From: Chitinophagales bacterium
Lineage (GTDB): Bacteria; Bacteroidota; Bacteroidia; Chitinophagales; Chitinophagaceae
DNA length: 37,980 nt
Direction: 5' to 3'
NCBI GenBank assembly: GCA_015655015.1
Contig: JAATFV010000020.1
Location: forward strand, 1 to 37,980
Each line of letters starts with the position of its first letter. Within the stretch, counting starts at the first letter, position 1. Below are positions 1-10,071 of the stretch, piece by piece. The notes under the pieces were generated by a model. That model was not told where the DNA came from. It worked only from the letters and a program-made list of their open reading frames with translations, and did not search any database. The position numbers and the translations under genes were made by a program.

Positions 1-1
1 C

Positions 2-1231
2 GGGTTATTGAGCGCCATCGGGATTGCGGGCATGGACAGGGCTTTACGCGCCAATGTTATCACCAAAAGCGGTAAGGCTGTTGAAACGGCAGGAGACCTG
101 GATACCTTGTTATTGGATAAGACCGGTACCATTACGATTGGAAACAGAAAAGCAACCAGTTTCTGGCCGGCCAACGGCATCGACAAAACGGCATTCACTG
201 AAGCCTGCGTATTGTCCTCTTTGGCGGACCAGACTCCGGAAGGGAAATCCATCGTCGAACTGGCCGACCTCAACCCCAACGCCTTCAATACGACCGGCGC
301 CAGGTTCATAGAGTTCACGGCAGAAACAAGGAGCAGCGGCATCGATCTGCCAAGCGGCCTGAAAATTCGCAAAGGCGCTTATGATTCCATAAAGAATATG
401 GTAACCAGGGCAGGGAATGCCTTTCCTGAAGAAACGGCAGAAAGAGTAAAGCTCATCGCCTCCAATGGCGGTACGCCTTTAGTGGTGAGCCAGAGCGACA
501 AGGCCCTTGGAGTCATCGAACTGCAGGATATTATCAAGCCTGGCATCCAGGAACGTTTTGAACGCTTGCGTAAAATGGGCGTCAAGACGGTCATGGTCAC
601 CGGGGACAACCCGCTCACGGCAAAATTCATCGCGGAGAAGGCAGGCGTGGATGACTTCATCGCCGAGGCCAAACCGGAGGATAAAATGAACTATATTAAA
701 AAGGAACAGCAGGGCGGTAAGCTGGTGGCGATGATGGGCGATGGGACGAATGATGCGCCTGCCCTCGCACAAGCCGATGTCGGCGTGGCTATGAACAGCG
801 GAACAGCAGCGGCCAAAGAAGCCGGCAACATGGTGGACCTCGATAACGATCCTACCAAGCTGATCGAGATCGTGGAAATAGGCAAGCAGTTATTAATGAC
901 CCGGGGTACGCTGACCACTTTTTCCATTGCCAATGATGTCGCTAAATATTTTGCGATCGTCCCGGCCCTGTTCATTACTTCGATCCCTGCCCTGCAAGCC
1001 CTTAATATCATGAACCTGAAAAGCCCGCAAAGCGCGATTATGTCGGCGGTCATTTTCAACGCGATCATTATTCCCTTCCTGATCCCCCTGGCGCTTCGCG
1101 GTGTAGCATACAAGCCCATCGGAGCCAGCGCCCTGTTGAGGAGGAACCTGTTGATCTATGGGGTTGGCGGTATCATCGTTCCGTTCATAGGGATTAAGCT
1201 GATCGATCTGTTATTAGCAATATTTATGTAA
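2..1231 (+). CDS. kdpB: Potassium-transporting P-type ATPase, B subunit (C-terminal part)
   Basis: This is the 3' part of the catalytic subunit of the KdpFABC potassium pump in the inner membrane; the gene begins outside the window. The reading frame is open from the first bases, so the apparent TTG start at 8 is internal. Visible landmarks are the phosphorylation motif DKTGTIT about 37 residues in, the nucleotide-domain stretch [10 protein letters not shown], the [10 protein letters not shown] motif, the hinge [20 protein letters not shown], and hydrophobic segments after [10 protein letters not shown] and at the C-terminus ([20 protein letters not shown]). These match KdpB closely. ATP hydrolysis at the DKTGT aspartate drives potassium uptake. 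It is followed by a terminator-like hairpin and then kdpC. Identification is secure; only the 5' end is missing. Confidence 0.97.
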   Translation, partial: GLLSAIGIAGMDRALRANVITKSGKAVETAGDLDTLLLDKTGTITIGNRKATSFWPANGIDKTAFTEACVLSSLADQTPEGKSIVELADLNPNAFNTTGARFIEFTAETRSSGIDLPSGLKIRKGAYDSIKNMVTRAGNAFPEETAERVKLIASNGGTPLVVSQSDKALGVIELQDIIKPGIQERFERLRKMGVKTVMVTGDNPLTAKFIAEKAGVDDFIAEAKPEDKMNYIKKEQQGGKLVAMMGDGTNDAPALAQADVGVAMNSGTAAAKEAGNMVDLDNDPTKLIEIVEIGKQLLMTRGTLTTFSIANDVAKYFAIVPALFITSIPALQALNIMNLKSPQSAIMSAVIFNAIIIPFLIPLALRGVAYKPIGASALLRRNLLIYGVGGIIVPFIGIKLIDLLLAIFM

Positions 1232-1232
1232 G

Positions 1233-1272
1233 GGAAGACCGGCTTTTGTACCGGCCGGTCTTCCATTTTTTT
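1233..1272 (+). terminator. Intrinsic terminator or attenuator between kdpB and kdpC
   Basis: An 11-bp perfect stem, GGAAGACCGGC (1233-1243) with GCCGGTCTTCC (1254-1264), is followed by a run of seven T (1266-1272). It begins just after the kdpB stop codon. Its form is that of a Rho-independent terminator, but it lies inside what should be one operon, so it may only partly stop transcription and lower expression of kdpC and the sensor genes. Confidence 0.8.
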
Positions 1273-1307
1273 GCAACAAAAAAATCTGAAATGAAATGCG
1301 CAGCATT

Positions 1308-1344
1308 GGCAGACGAGAATAAATGATTCTCAAAGGAATCTGCC
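1308..1344 (+). promoter_or_regulatory. Nested inverted repeat in the kdpC leader
   Basis: GGCAGA (1308-1313) pairs with TCTGCC (1339-1344). Inside it GAGAAT (1315-1320) pairs with ATTCTC (1326-1331) around the loop AAATG. The structure ends about 37 bases before the kdpC start codon and follows the kdpB terminator. It could be a leader RNA fold or an operator; no known riboswitch class was recognised. Confidence 0.4.
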
Positions 1345-1381
1345 GAACTACGTTTCTCAAACACCATTAAAAAATACAATT

Positions 1382-1954
1382 ATGACCGTGCGTAAAAAAT
1401 ATATTTTGCCTTCGATAAAGATCTCCCTGGTATTTATCGTTATCTGCTCCGTCCTCTACCCTTTGTTCATTGCCGCTATTGGTAAAATGGCGCCCGGTCA
1501 GGGAAAAGGAGAGACCCTCTCCGTTAATGGCAAGGTAGTGGGATATGCCAATATCGGGCAGAAATTCGATAAGGATAAATATTTCTGGAGCCGCCCCTCG
1601 GCGGTGGCCTACAATGCGGCCGGCAGCGCGGGTAGTAATAAAGGACCTGCCAATCCCGACTACCTGAAAGACGTACAGGCGCATATAGACAGCTTCCTCG
1701 TGCACAATCCCGGGGTAAAAAAAGAGGATATTCCGGCGGAATTGGTAACTTATTCCGGGAGCGGGCTGGATCCCGACCTTTCCCCGGCTGGCGCCAAAAT
1801 ACAAGTCAGACGTGTTGCCGATGCCCGGGGTTTGTCCGGGGATAAAGTAAACGAACTGGTAGAGCAGTCTGTGGAAAAGCCTTTTTTGGGCATCTTTGGA
1901 CCTGCCAGGGTGAATGTATTGAAATTGAACATAGCTTTGGATAATTTAAAATAA
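1382..1954 (+). CDS. kdpC: Potassium-transporting ATPase C subunit
   Basis: KdpC is the single-span subunit of the KdpFABC pump, thought to stabilise the complex and assist nucleotide binding to KdpB. The 190-residue length is normal for the family. One membrane segment is visible at about residues 11-31 (SLVFIVICSVLYPLFIAAIG). The extracytoplasmic part carries the family signatures YFWSRPSAVAYNAAGSAGSN and NPDYLKDV, then DIPAELVTYSGSGLDPDLSP and RGLSGDKVNELVEQ. The ATG at 1382 is the only sensible start because the membrane segment follows directly. The stop codon abuts the start of the next gene with no gap, suggesting translational coupling. Confidence 0.97.
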   Translation: MTVRKKYILPSIKISLVFIVICSVLYPLFIAAIGKMAPGQGKGETLSVNGKVVGYANIGQKFDKDKYFWSRPSAVAYNAAGSAGSNKGPANPDYLKDVQAHIDSFLVHNPGVKKEDIPAELVTYSGSGLDPDLSPAGAKIQVRRVADARGLSGDKVNELVEQSVEKPFLGIFGPARVNVLKLNIALDNLK

Positions 1955-3079
1955 ATGCCGGAAAAAGATCAGAATGTGCAGCATTTCCTCGAATTGATCC
2001 GTAAGTCGAGACGGGGAAAATTTAAGATTTATATTGGCATGAGCGCCGGGGTAGGGAAGACCTACCGGATGTTGCAGGAGGCGCGAACCCTCTTGCGTAA
2101 TGGGGTGGACGTAAAGATCGGGTATATCGAAACGCATAACAGAAAAGAGACCCATGATCTGCTGGAAGGCCTCCCGCTCCTGCCGCGAAGGAAATGTTTC
2201 TACAAAGGTAAGGAGCTGGATGAGCTGGACGTTCAGGCTGTGATCAACCTGCATCCGGAAGTGGTGGTGATCGATGAGCTGGCGCACACGAATATTGAAG
2301 GCAGCAAGAATGAGAAGCGCTGGCAGGATGTCATGGATATCCTGGATGCGGGCATTAATGTCATCAGCGCCGTCAACATTCAGCATATCGAGAGCTTGCA
2401 TGAAGAAGTGAAGAATATTACCGGGGTCGATGTCGCGGAAAGGATACCCGACCAGGTATTAAAAGAAGCTGATGAAGTGGTGAATATTGACCTGACGGCG
2501 GACGAGCTGGTCACCCGCCTGAAAGAAGGACGGATCTATACAGCAGATAAAATTGAGATCGCTCTAAAGAACTTCTTCCAGGCGGATAAGATCCTCCAGT
2601 TGAGAGAGCTGGCCCTGAAAGAGGTGGCCAGCCAGGTGGAAAGAAAGATAGAAACCGAATTGCCGAGGGGCGCCCATCTTAGGCCTGAACGATTCCTGGC
2701 CTGCATCGGCAGCAACCATGAGACGGCAAAAAAGGTGATCCGTAAGACAGCCAGGCTGGCTACTTATTACCATTCAAAATGGATCGTACTCTATGTGCAG
2801 ACGCCGAAAGAGGACGGGGATAGGATCGGCCTGGCCGCACAACGGCATCTGATCAATAACTTCAAGCTGGCTACGGAACTGGGGGCCGAGGTGATCAGGG
2901 TGAAACAAAATAATATCGCCAAAGGGATCATCGAAGTGGCGGAGCAGCATGCCACCACCACTATTTGCATTGGCAAGCCCCATTTGAGTTTATACAATGT
3001 AATTTTGAGTACGGCCGTATTCAATCAATTGTTAACCAAACTGGCTGCGTCAGATATTGATGTGGTAATATTTTCCTGA
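1955..3079 (+). CDS. kdpD: Short KdpD: ATP-binding and universal-stress domains without a kinase
   Basis: This matches the N-terminal cytoplasmic half of KdpD. A Walker A motif, GMSAGVGKT, lies at residues 28-36, and a Walker B-like stretch, VVVIDELAHTN, follows near residue 105. From about residue 235 there is a universal-stress-like domain (RFLACIGSNHETAKKVIRKT to the C-terminus). At 374 residues it has none of the transmembrane, GAF, HisKA or HATPase parts of full KdpD (about 890 residues in E. coli). The missing kinase is supplied by the next gene, one base downstream. Split sensors of this form occur in other Bacteroidota. It probably senses potassium or turgor state and acts on the adjacent kinase; that partnership is inferred from gene order. 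Confidence 0.92.
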   Translation: MPEKDQNVQHFLELIRKSRRGKFKIYIGMSAGVGKTYRMLQEARTLLRNGVDVKIGYIETHNRKETHDLLEGLPLLPRRKCFYKGKELDELDVQAVINLHPEVVVIDELAHTNIEGSKNEKRWQDVMDILDAGINVISAVNIQHIESLHEEVKNITGVDVAERIPDQVLKEADEVVNIDLTADELVTRLKEGRIYTADKIEIALKNFFQADKILQLRELALKEVASQVERKIETELPRGAHLRPERFLACIGSNHETAKKVIRKTARLATYYHSKWIVLYVQTPKEDGDRIGLAAQRHLINNFKLATELGAEVIRVKQNNIAKGIIEVAEQHATTTICIGKPHLSLYNVILSTAVFNQLLTKLAASDIDVVIFS

Positions 3080-3080
3080 T

Positions 3081-4787
3081 ATGAGCATACGATTAAAAAC
3101 CAAATTGTCCCTGGGACTGGTCTTCCTTTTCATCGTGATATTGCTGTTTGGCATACTGGGGCTGTTTTATATCAATCGCCTGAGCAATGAAGGGAGACTG
3201 GTATTGCAAAACAATCATGAATCCCTGGTTTATTGCAATAGTATGCTGCAGTCGCTGGAGAATATGAAGATCGACAAGGATGCGCTGAATACCTTTAAGG
3301 ACAACCTGAAAAAGCAGCAGGGGAATATCACCGAAGCAGGAGAGAAAGAGAGTACGTATGATCTTACGAAGAATTTCAACGAGCTGCTGGTCGACCCCTC
3401 CGATTCCAGTAATTATTCCGATATCCGCCGGTCGATCTACCGGATACAGGACCTGAATGAAATGGCCATTGTCCGGAAGAATGCCGTTGCGCAACAGACG
3501 GCCGATAACGCGAAGAATATACTGACGGTCATTTTCACCATCCTGACACTGGTGGCTTTTACGTTTATTTTCAACCTTCCGGGTATTATCTCCGATCCCA
3601 TCAGCAGCCTGTCGGAAGGTATCCTGGCAATTGCCAATAAAAATTATAAGAAACGCATTTACCTCAAACAGGACGATGAATTCGGCGATCTCGCCAACGC
3701 GTTTAATGTTATGGCGGGAAAGCTGGATGAATATGAGAGCAGCAACCTGGCCAAGATCAAATTTGAGAAGAGCCGTATCGAGACGATCATCAATCAGATG
3801 CGGGACGGCATTATCGGGCTCGATGAGAAAAGAAATATCCTTTTCCTGAATGCCGTGTCGGAAAAGCTGCTGGGGCTTCATGAAGCGGAGATAATCGGGA
3901 AATATGCTCCGGACATCGCGCTGACGAACGACCTGGTAAGGACCCTTTTACAGGACGATCCGGGAAAAAAAGACCTCAAGATCTTTGCCGATAATAAAGA
4001 GAGCTACTTTAGCAAGGATGTGCTCGACGTTACCAATAATGCGACGATCATCGGGCAGGTGATCGTTCTCCGGAATATTACGCCCTTTCATGAATTGAAT
4101 GAGGCGAAGACGAATTTTATCGCTACGGTCTCTCATGAATTAAAGACGCCTATTTCTTCCATTAAGATTAGCGCCAGGCTGCTGACGGATCTCAGGGTAG
4201 GGGACCTGAACGGAGAGCAACAGGAGCTGATCCGCAGCATTACCGATGATGCCGACCGGCTTCTCAAGATCACCGGGGAATTGCTGAATATGTCACAGGT
4301 AGAGACGGGAAATATCCAGTTGAAATTACAACCTGCCGATCCGGCTATGATCGTGACACAAGCCATACAGGCCGTGCAGTTGCAGGCGCAGCAGCGGCAG
4401 GTGCAAATACGGACCAATGTTCCTGATGGCCTTCCTTTCATTCACGCGGACATGGAGAAGACCTCCTGGGTGCTGATCAATTTTCTCACGAATGCGATCA
4501 AATATTCGCCGGAACAGACCCTCGTGGAAGTAGACGTTTTCCGAAAAGATAATAAAGTAGAATTTGTTGTCAGCGACCGTGGAAAGGGCATCGATGAAAA
4601 ATACCTGCCCAGGATCTTCGACCGGTACTTTAAAGTACCAGGCACCCATGACCGAAATGGAACGGGATTGGGATTGTCTATCTCCAAAGAATTTATCGAG
4701 GCGCAGGGAGGGCAGATATGGGTGGACAGCCGGATTGGAGAAGGCAGCCGGTTCGGGTTTGCTTTTGCCGCCATCACCCCCCCGTAA
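3081..4787 (+). CDS. HAMP-PAS sensor histidine kinase, partner of the short KdpD
   Basis: A 568-residue membrane histidine kinase. It has a first membrane segment at about residues 10-30, an extracytoplasmic region to about 145, a second membrane segment at about 147-166, a HAMP region, and a PAS domain from about 232 (ETIINQMRDGIIGLDEKRNI). The HisKA H-box is SHELKTP with H352, followed by a HATPase domain with N-box NFLTNAIKYS, G1 box DRGKGID, and GTGLGLSIS near the C-terminus. All catalytic motifs are intact. It starts one base after the kdpD stop, so it is almost certainly co-expressed and supplies the kinase half. The response regulator (KdpE-like) is not in the window and may lie upstream of kdpA. 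Confidence 0.93.
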   Translation: MSIRLKTKLSLGLVFLFIVILLFGILGLFYINRLSNEGRLVLQNNHESLVYCNSMLQSLENMKIDKDALNTFKDNLKKQQGNITEAGEKESTYDLTKNFNELLVDPSDSSNYSDIRRSIYRIQDLNEMAIVRKNAVAQQTADNAKNILTVIFTILTLVAFTFIFNLPGIISDPISSLSEGILAIANKNYKKRIYLKQDDEFGDLANAFNVMAGKLDEYESSNLAKIKFEKSRIETIINQMRDGIIGLDEKRNILFLNAVSEKLLGLHEAEIIGKYAPDIALTNDLVRTLLQDDPGKKDLKIFADNKESYFSKDVLDVTNNATIIGQVIVLRNITPFHELNEAKTNFIATVSHELKTPISSIKISARLLTDLRVGDLNGEQQELIRSITDDADRLLKITGELLNMSQVETGNIQLKLQPADPAMIVTQAIQAVQLQAQQRQVQIRTNVPDGLPFIHADMEKTSWVLINFLTNAIKYSPEQTLVEVDVFRKDNKVEFVVSDRGKGIDEKYLPRIFDRYFKVPGTHDRNGTGLGLSISKEFIEAQGGQIWVDSRIGEGSRFGFAFAAITPP

Positions 4788-5259
4788 GGGCCCTTTTTCA
4801 CCCTCAAAACACCCCATTTGATAGCAGAATATTACCCCAAATTGGGCAAATTTTGCGTTCGTGATTTTTCGATTTTAAAATTATAAGGTTAACTACATAA
4901 TTTATAAGTGTTTACGCTTATTTCCTCCCTCCATTTACCCTAAATGATCCTAGAAGATTTTTGTTGGTGAATATAAAACGTAGTACATTCATGGTCTAAT
5001 AGGATAAGGTTTAATGGTTATGGTATTTGATTAGTGCATCCCCGCCTAAAGCGGGGATTTTTTATGCCCCGCCGGGGGTAACTTTTTTCATTAATCCTGG
5101 TAAAAAAGCTATATTTATATAGGGAATGACATTTATCAATGCCCCTACTCCTTTCGTCGCATTTTTTGTTAAACATTTCCGGAAACACCGGAAACTATGT
5201 TGCTCCAGGCCCGCTGATTAGTACAATTTTTTTTAGAATGATTTCAGAACGAACGCCTG
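4788..5259. other. Non-coding stretch between the kdp operon and the hybrid kinase
   Basis: I see no convincing gene here. A weak hairpin, ATAAGTG (4904-4910) with CGCTTAT (4915-4921), could end the kdp transcript but has a poor T tract. The clear terminator is at 5038-5063. At 5179-5196 there are two tandem 9-bp units, CCGGAAACA and CCGGAAACT, the first overlapping the palindrome TTTCCGGAAA (5177-5186). These lie about 65 bases upstream of the next start codon and could be a regulatory site. Confidence 0.5.
5038..5063 (+). terminator. Rho-independent terminator
   Basis: The perfect 8-bp stem ATCCCCGC (5038-5045) and GCGGGGAT (5051-5058) has the loop CTAAA and is followed by six T ending at 5063. 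The T tract fits plus-strand transcription. It probably ends the kdp operon, or a short independent transcript from the preceding AT-rich stretch. Confidence 0.85.
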
Positions 5260-7104
5260 ATGCAAAAAATGAATAGCAGCCTTAGTATCCTGACAATAGA
5301 AGATAACCCCAGCGATCTTTTCCTGGTGGAGCATATGTTGCGGTCTTCCAGCCTTGAGATTGGAAAATTATATGCTGCCGACACGATCGGTCAGGCCTAT
5401 GAGATGTTACAATCTCAGGAGATTGATATCGTATTGCTGGACCTGACTCTTCCGGACAGTTTTGGGATCAATTCTTTTATTCATCTCAAGCCGGTCGTTC
5501 AGAAAATACCGGTGATCATACTGACAGGCCTGTCCGATACAAGCCTGGCCCTGGAAGCGATCAAGGAAGGGGCACAGGATTATCTCGTCAAGGGGGAATT
5601 CAATGAGAACCTGCTGGCTAAATCCATTCAATACAGCCAGGAGCGCAAGCGCAACCTGGAGAATTTGCGGGAAAGCAATGAGCGGTTCAATACAGTCGTC
5701 AAAGCCACTAATGACGCCATCTGGGACTGGGACCTTCTTGCCAATGAGGTGTTCCTGGTGGGAGATAGCTACAAACAATTATTCGGGTATGATGTCGTGA
5801 ACGCTATCACTCCCCAGGACCTCTGGGAGAGCATCCTGCATCCGGATGATAAAGAAAGGGTGATCGGTAAGCTGCAGGGAATTATAAAAGAAGGAACGGT
5901 TGTGAAGTGGGAAGATGAATACCGGCTTAAAAAGAAGAACGGCGATTATGCCTGTGTACATGACCGCGGGTATATCATTTATTCCACTGACCGGCGCCCC
6001 ATCCGCCTGATCGGAGCGATACAGGATATAACAGCCCGCAAGCGGTCAGAAGAGATTATCCTGGCATCCGAAGAAAAATATAAGCAGATATTTTATAAGA
6101 ACCCTTACCCTACCTGGATCTATGATCTGGACAGCCTGCATATTGTAGAAGTAAATGATGCGGCTTTGAAAAAGTATGGATTTGATAAGAATGAGTTTCT
6201 GAAACTGACAATGCGGGATCTTCATCCGGTCGGAGAGGCCGAGGAATTCATAGATAATATGGGCAGCCTGACGACGATCCCGTCGATCGAACGAAAATTC
6301 TGGCATCATACCAATAAGTTCGGGGAGCTGATGATCGTAGAGATCACTTCGCACCTGATCGATTATTTTGGCAAAATGTCCATGCAGGTGATCATTAACG
6401 ATGTTACGGAAAGAGTGCGGCTGGAAAAAGAGCTGGCCTTGCAGCAAAAGCTGAAACAGCAGCAGATCACCGAAGTGGTGCTGGGCGCCCAGGAAAGGGA
6501 ACGGTTTGAGCTGGGCCAGGAATTGCATGATAATATCAACCAGATCCTGGCTACCTCCAAATTATACCTGGACGTAGCGATAGAAGATAAAGAGCCCAGG
6601 ACCGAGTTATTGATCAAGAGCCGGAAGAATATCTCCATGGCTATTGAAGAGATCCGCAAATTATCCAAGGAATTAATAACTCCCACCCTGAATGACCTTG
6701 GGCTGATCCAATCGATCAGGGAACTGATCCGGAGCATACAAACAGTTAAAAAAATGAAGATCCGCCTCCATATTTTTGGGTTGGACGAGAACTCCCTGCT
6801 GCCGGAACAAAAGTTAAATGTCTACCGGATCATACAGGAACAGCTCAATAATATCCTGAAACATGCCCAGGCAACTACGGTAGAAATCGAATTGAATAAA
6901 GTGAAAGAGCAGATTTCCCTGCAGGTAAAAGATGATGGAAAAGGCTTTGATACCCGGGCACGCCGCAAAGGGATAGGGATCTCCAATATTATCAGCCGCG
7001 CTGAACTATATAATGGCAAAGTCGAAATTGAATCGTCACCAGGCAAGGGCTGCCGTCTGGAAGTCATCCTCAATTCAAAAGCATTGCCCGAACAGGTGGG
7101 TTAG
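5260..7104 (+). CDS. REC-PAS-PAS histidine kinase (HisKA_3/NarX-like core)
   Basis: A soluble 614-residue signalling protein. It opens with a receiver domain (residues 8-125): acidic pair E14 D15, phosphoacceptor D61 in VLLDLTLPD, T89 and K111 all present. Two PAS domains follow (about 140-262, with DVTERVR-like PAC ends, and 270-386). The kinase core resembles the NarX/DegS type, with H423 in ELHDNINQ, N-box EQLNNILKHAQA, G1 box DDGKGFD and KGIGISNIISRAELY. There is no membrane segment. It should receive a phosphate on D61, or sense through PAS, and pass a signal to a LuxR-type regulator not present nearby. It is monocistronic here. Its substrate and signal are unknown. Confidence 0.92.
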   Translation: MQKMNSSLSILTIEDNPSDLFLVEHMLRSSSLEIGKLYAADTIGQAYEMLQSQEIDIVLLDLTLPDSFGINSFIHLKPVVQKIPVIILTGLSDTSLALEAIKEGAQDYLVKGEFNENLLAKSIQYSQERKRNLENLRESNERFNTVVKATNDAIWDWDLLANEVFLVGDSYKQLFGYDVVNAITPQDLWESILHPDDKERVIGKLQGIIKEGTVVKWEDEYRLKKKNGDYACVHDRGYIIYSTDRRPIRLIGAIQDITARKRSEEIILASEEKYKQIFYKNPYPTWIYDLDSLHIVEVNDAALKKYGFDKNEFLKLTMRDLHPVGEAEEFIDNMGSLTTIPSIERKFWHHTNKFGELMIVEITSHLIDYFGKMSMQVIINDVTERVRLEKELALQQKLKQQQITEVVLGAQERERFELGQELHDNINQILATSKLYLDVAIEDKEPRTELLIKSRKNISMAIEEIRKLSKELITPTLNDLGLIQSIRELIRSIQTVKKMKIRLHIFGLDENSLLPEQKLNVYRIIQEQLNNILKHAQATTVEIELNKVKEQISLQVKDDGKGFDTRARRKGIGISNIISRAELYNGKVEIESSPGKGCRLEVILNSKALPEQVG

Positions 7105-7143
7105 CATAAGCCCGCTGCCGGGACGGCTATCCCTGATATTTAC

Positions 7144-7350
7144 TTACAGCAGCTGGCTGAAATAATTCGACCGGTGCCGGACGCAGAACGGGTATTGCTT
7201 AGCCATCGCATTTAATCGTAATATGGTCTCTTCATCCGGGGGAAGCGGAACTTCCTCTTTTTTTGACCGGGGATGTTTAACAATTTTGGCGGTTGGTAGA
7301 ACACTCAGGGGAGAACTGACAGGATTCGCTGGGATTGCACTTGGCTTCAT
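7144..7350 (-). CDS. Small hypothetical protein
   Basis: A 68-residue reading frame with an ATG at 7350, lying alone between two convergent genes. The product is rich in proline and basic residues in its first half (HPRSKKEEVPLPPDEE) and has no membrane segment or recognised domain. It is not a shadow of another gene because nothing else covers this stretch. A spacing-conserved repeat, GGTGTTAAA, occurs upstream at 7359-7367 and 7383-7391. I cannot assign a function, and it may be a chance open frame. Confidence 0.35.
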   Translation of the reverse strand: MKPSAIPANPVSSPLSVLPTAKIVKHPRSKKEEVPLPPDEETILRLNAMAKQYPFCVRHRSNYFSQLL

Positions 7351-7600
7351 CTGATAGAGGTGTTAAAAATGATAATAATATTGGTGTTAAACACATCTTT
7401 TCCATGCAAGCTGTCATCGTAAGGACGGGAAATTAAGGGGAAATTGCTAACAAAATGCTAACAGCATGAAGGTAGTGAAAAAATGCTTCCGCTGTATTGA
7501 AGGATTTGTTATTTATTGATTTTTTTTAAATTTTTTGCAAAAATTTCGGAAAACAATTGCGTCAAAGAAACACAAAACCCTTTTAGCAAGGCCTTCCGAA
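7351..7600. other. AT-rich intergenic stretch with short direct repeats
   Basis: No gene is visible. Two short direct repeats are present: GGTGTTAAA at 7359 and 7383 (24 bases apart), and TGCTAACA at 7445 and 7456 (11 bases apart, one helical turn). A TTTG at 7505 with TAAATTTT at 7527 resembles a plus-strand promoter, but no plus-strand gene follows. Confidence 0.4.
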
Positions 7601-9940
<2,340 letters not shown>

Positions 9941-10012
9941 TCAGGTGCGGTAATAATAATAAAAAGTAGCAGTAATTTCAAGAGGAGAAAAGAATCTTTT
10001 TGGAAATTAACA

Positions 10013-10041
10013 TTGGCTAAAACGATTTAGTCATATCTTTA
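10013..10041 (+). promoter_or_regulatory. Candidate Bacteroidota promoter of the lacI-type gene
   Basis: TTG at 10013-10015 and TATCTTTA at 10034-10041 are separated by 18 bases. The first matches the -33 element and the second is one base off the TAnnTTTG -7 element. The start codon is 30 bases downstream. The spacer is filled by the candidate operator. Confidence 0.45.
10014..10033. promoter_or_regulatory. Candidate LacI-family operator
   Basis: TGGCTAAAACGATTTAGTCA is a 20-bp inverted repeat matching at 8 of 10 paired positions around a central CG, as expected for LacI-family operators. It lies 38 bases before the lacI start, within the spacer of the candidate promoter, and about 90 bases from the divergent GH2 gene. 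This fits autorepression and joint control of both genes. Confidence 0.6.
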
Positions 10042-10071
10042 TATGCTATATACATTGAAAGCCAAAAGTTA

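Noticed and set aside
691..1119. Minus-strand frame of 142 codons at the left edge
   Set aside because: Antisense to kdpB, which is unmistakable from its motifs.
3093..3881. Open frame of 262 codons on the minus strand
   Set aside because: It lies wholly opposite the histidine kinase gene, which has clear domains; the antisense product shows no domain pattern.
5179..5196. Start of a CRISPR-like repeat array
   Set aside because: Only two adjacent 9-bp units with no spacers; there are no cas genes in the window.
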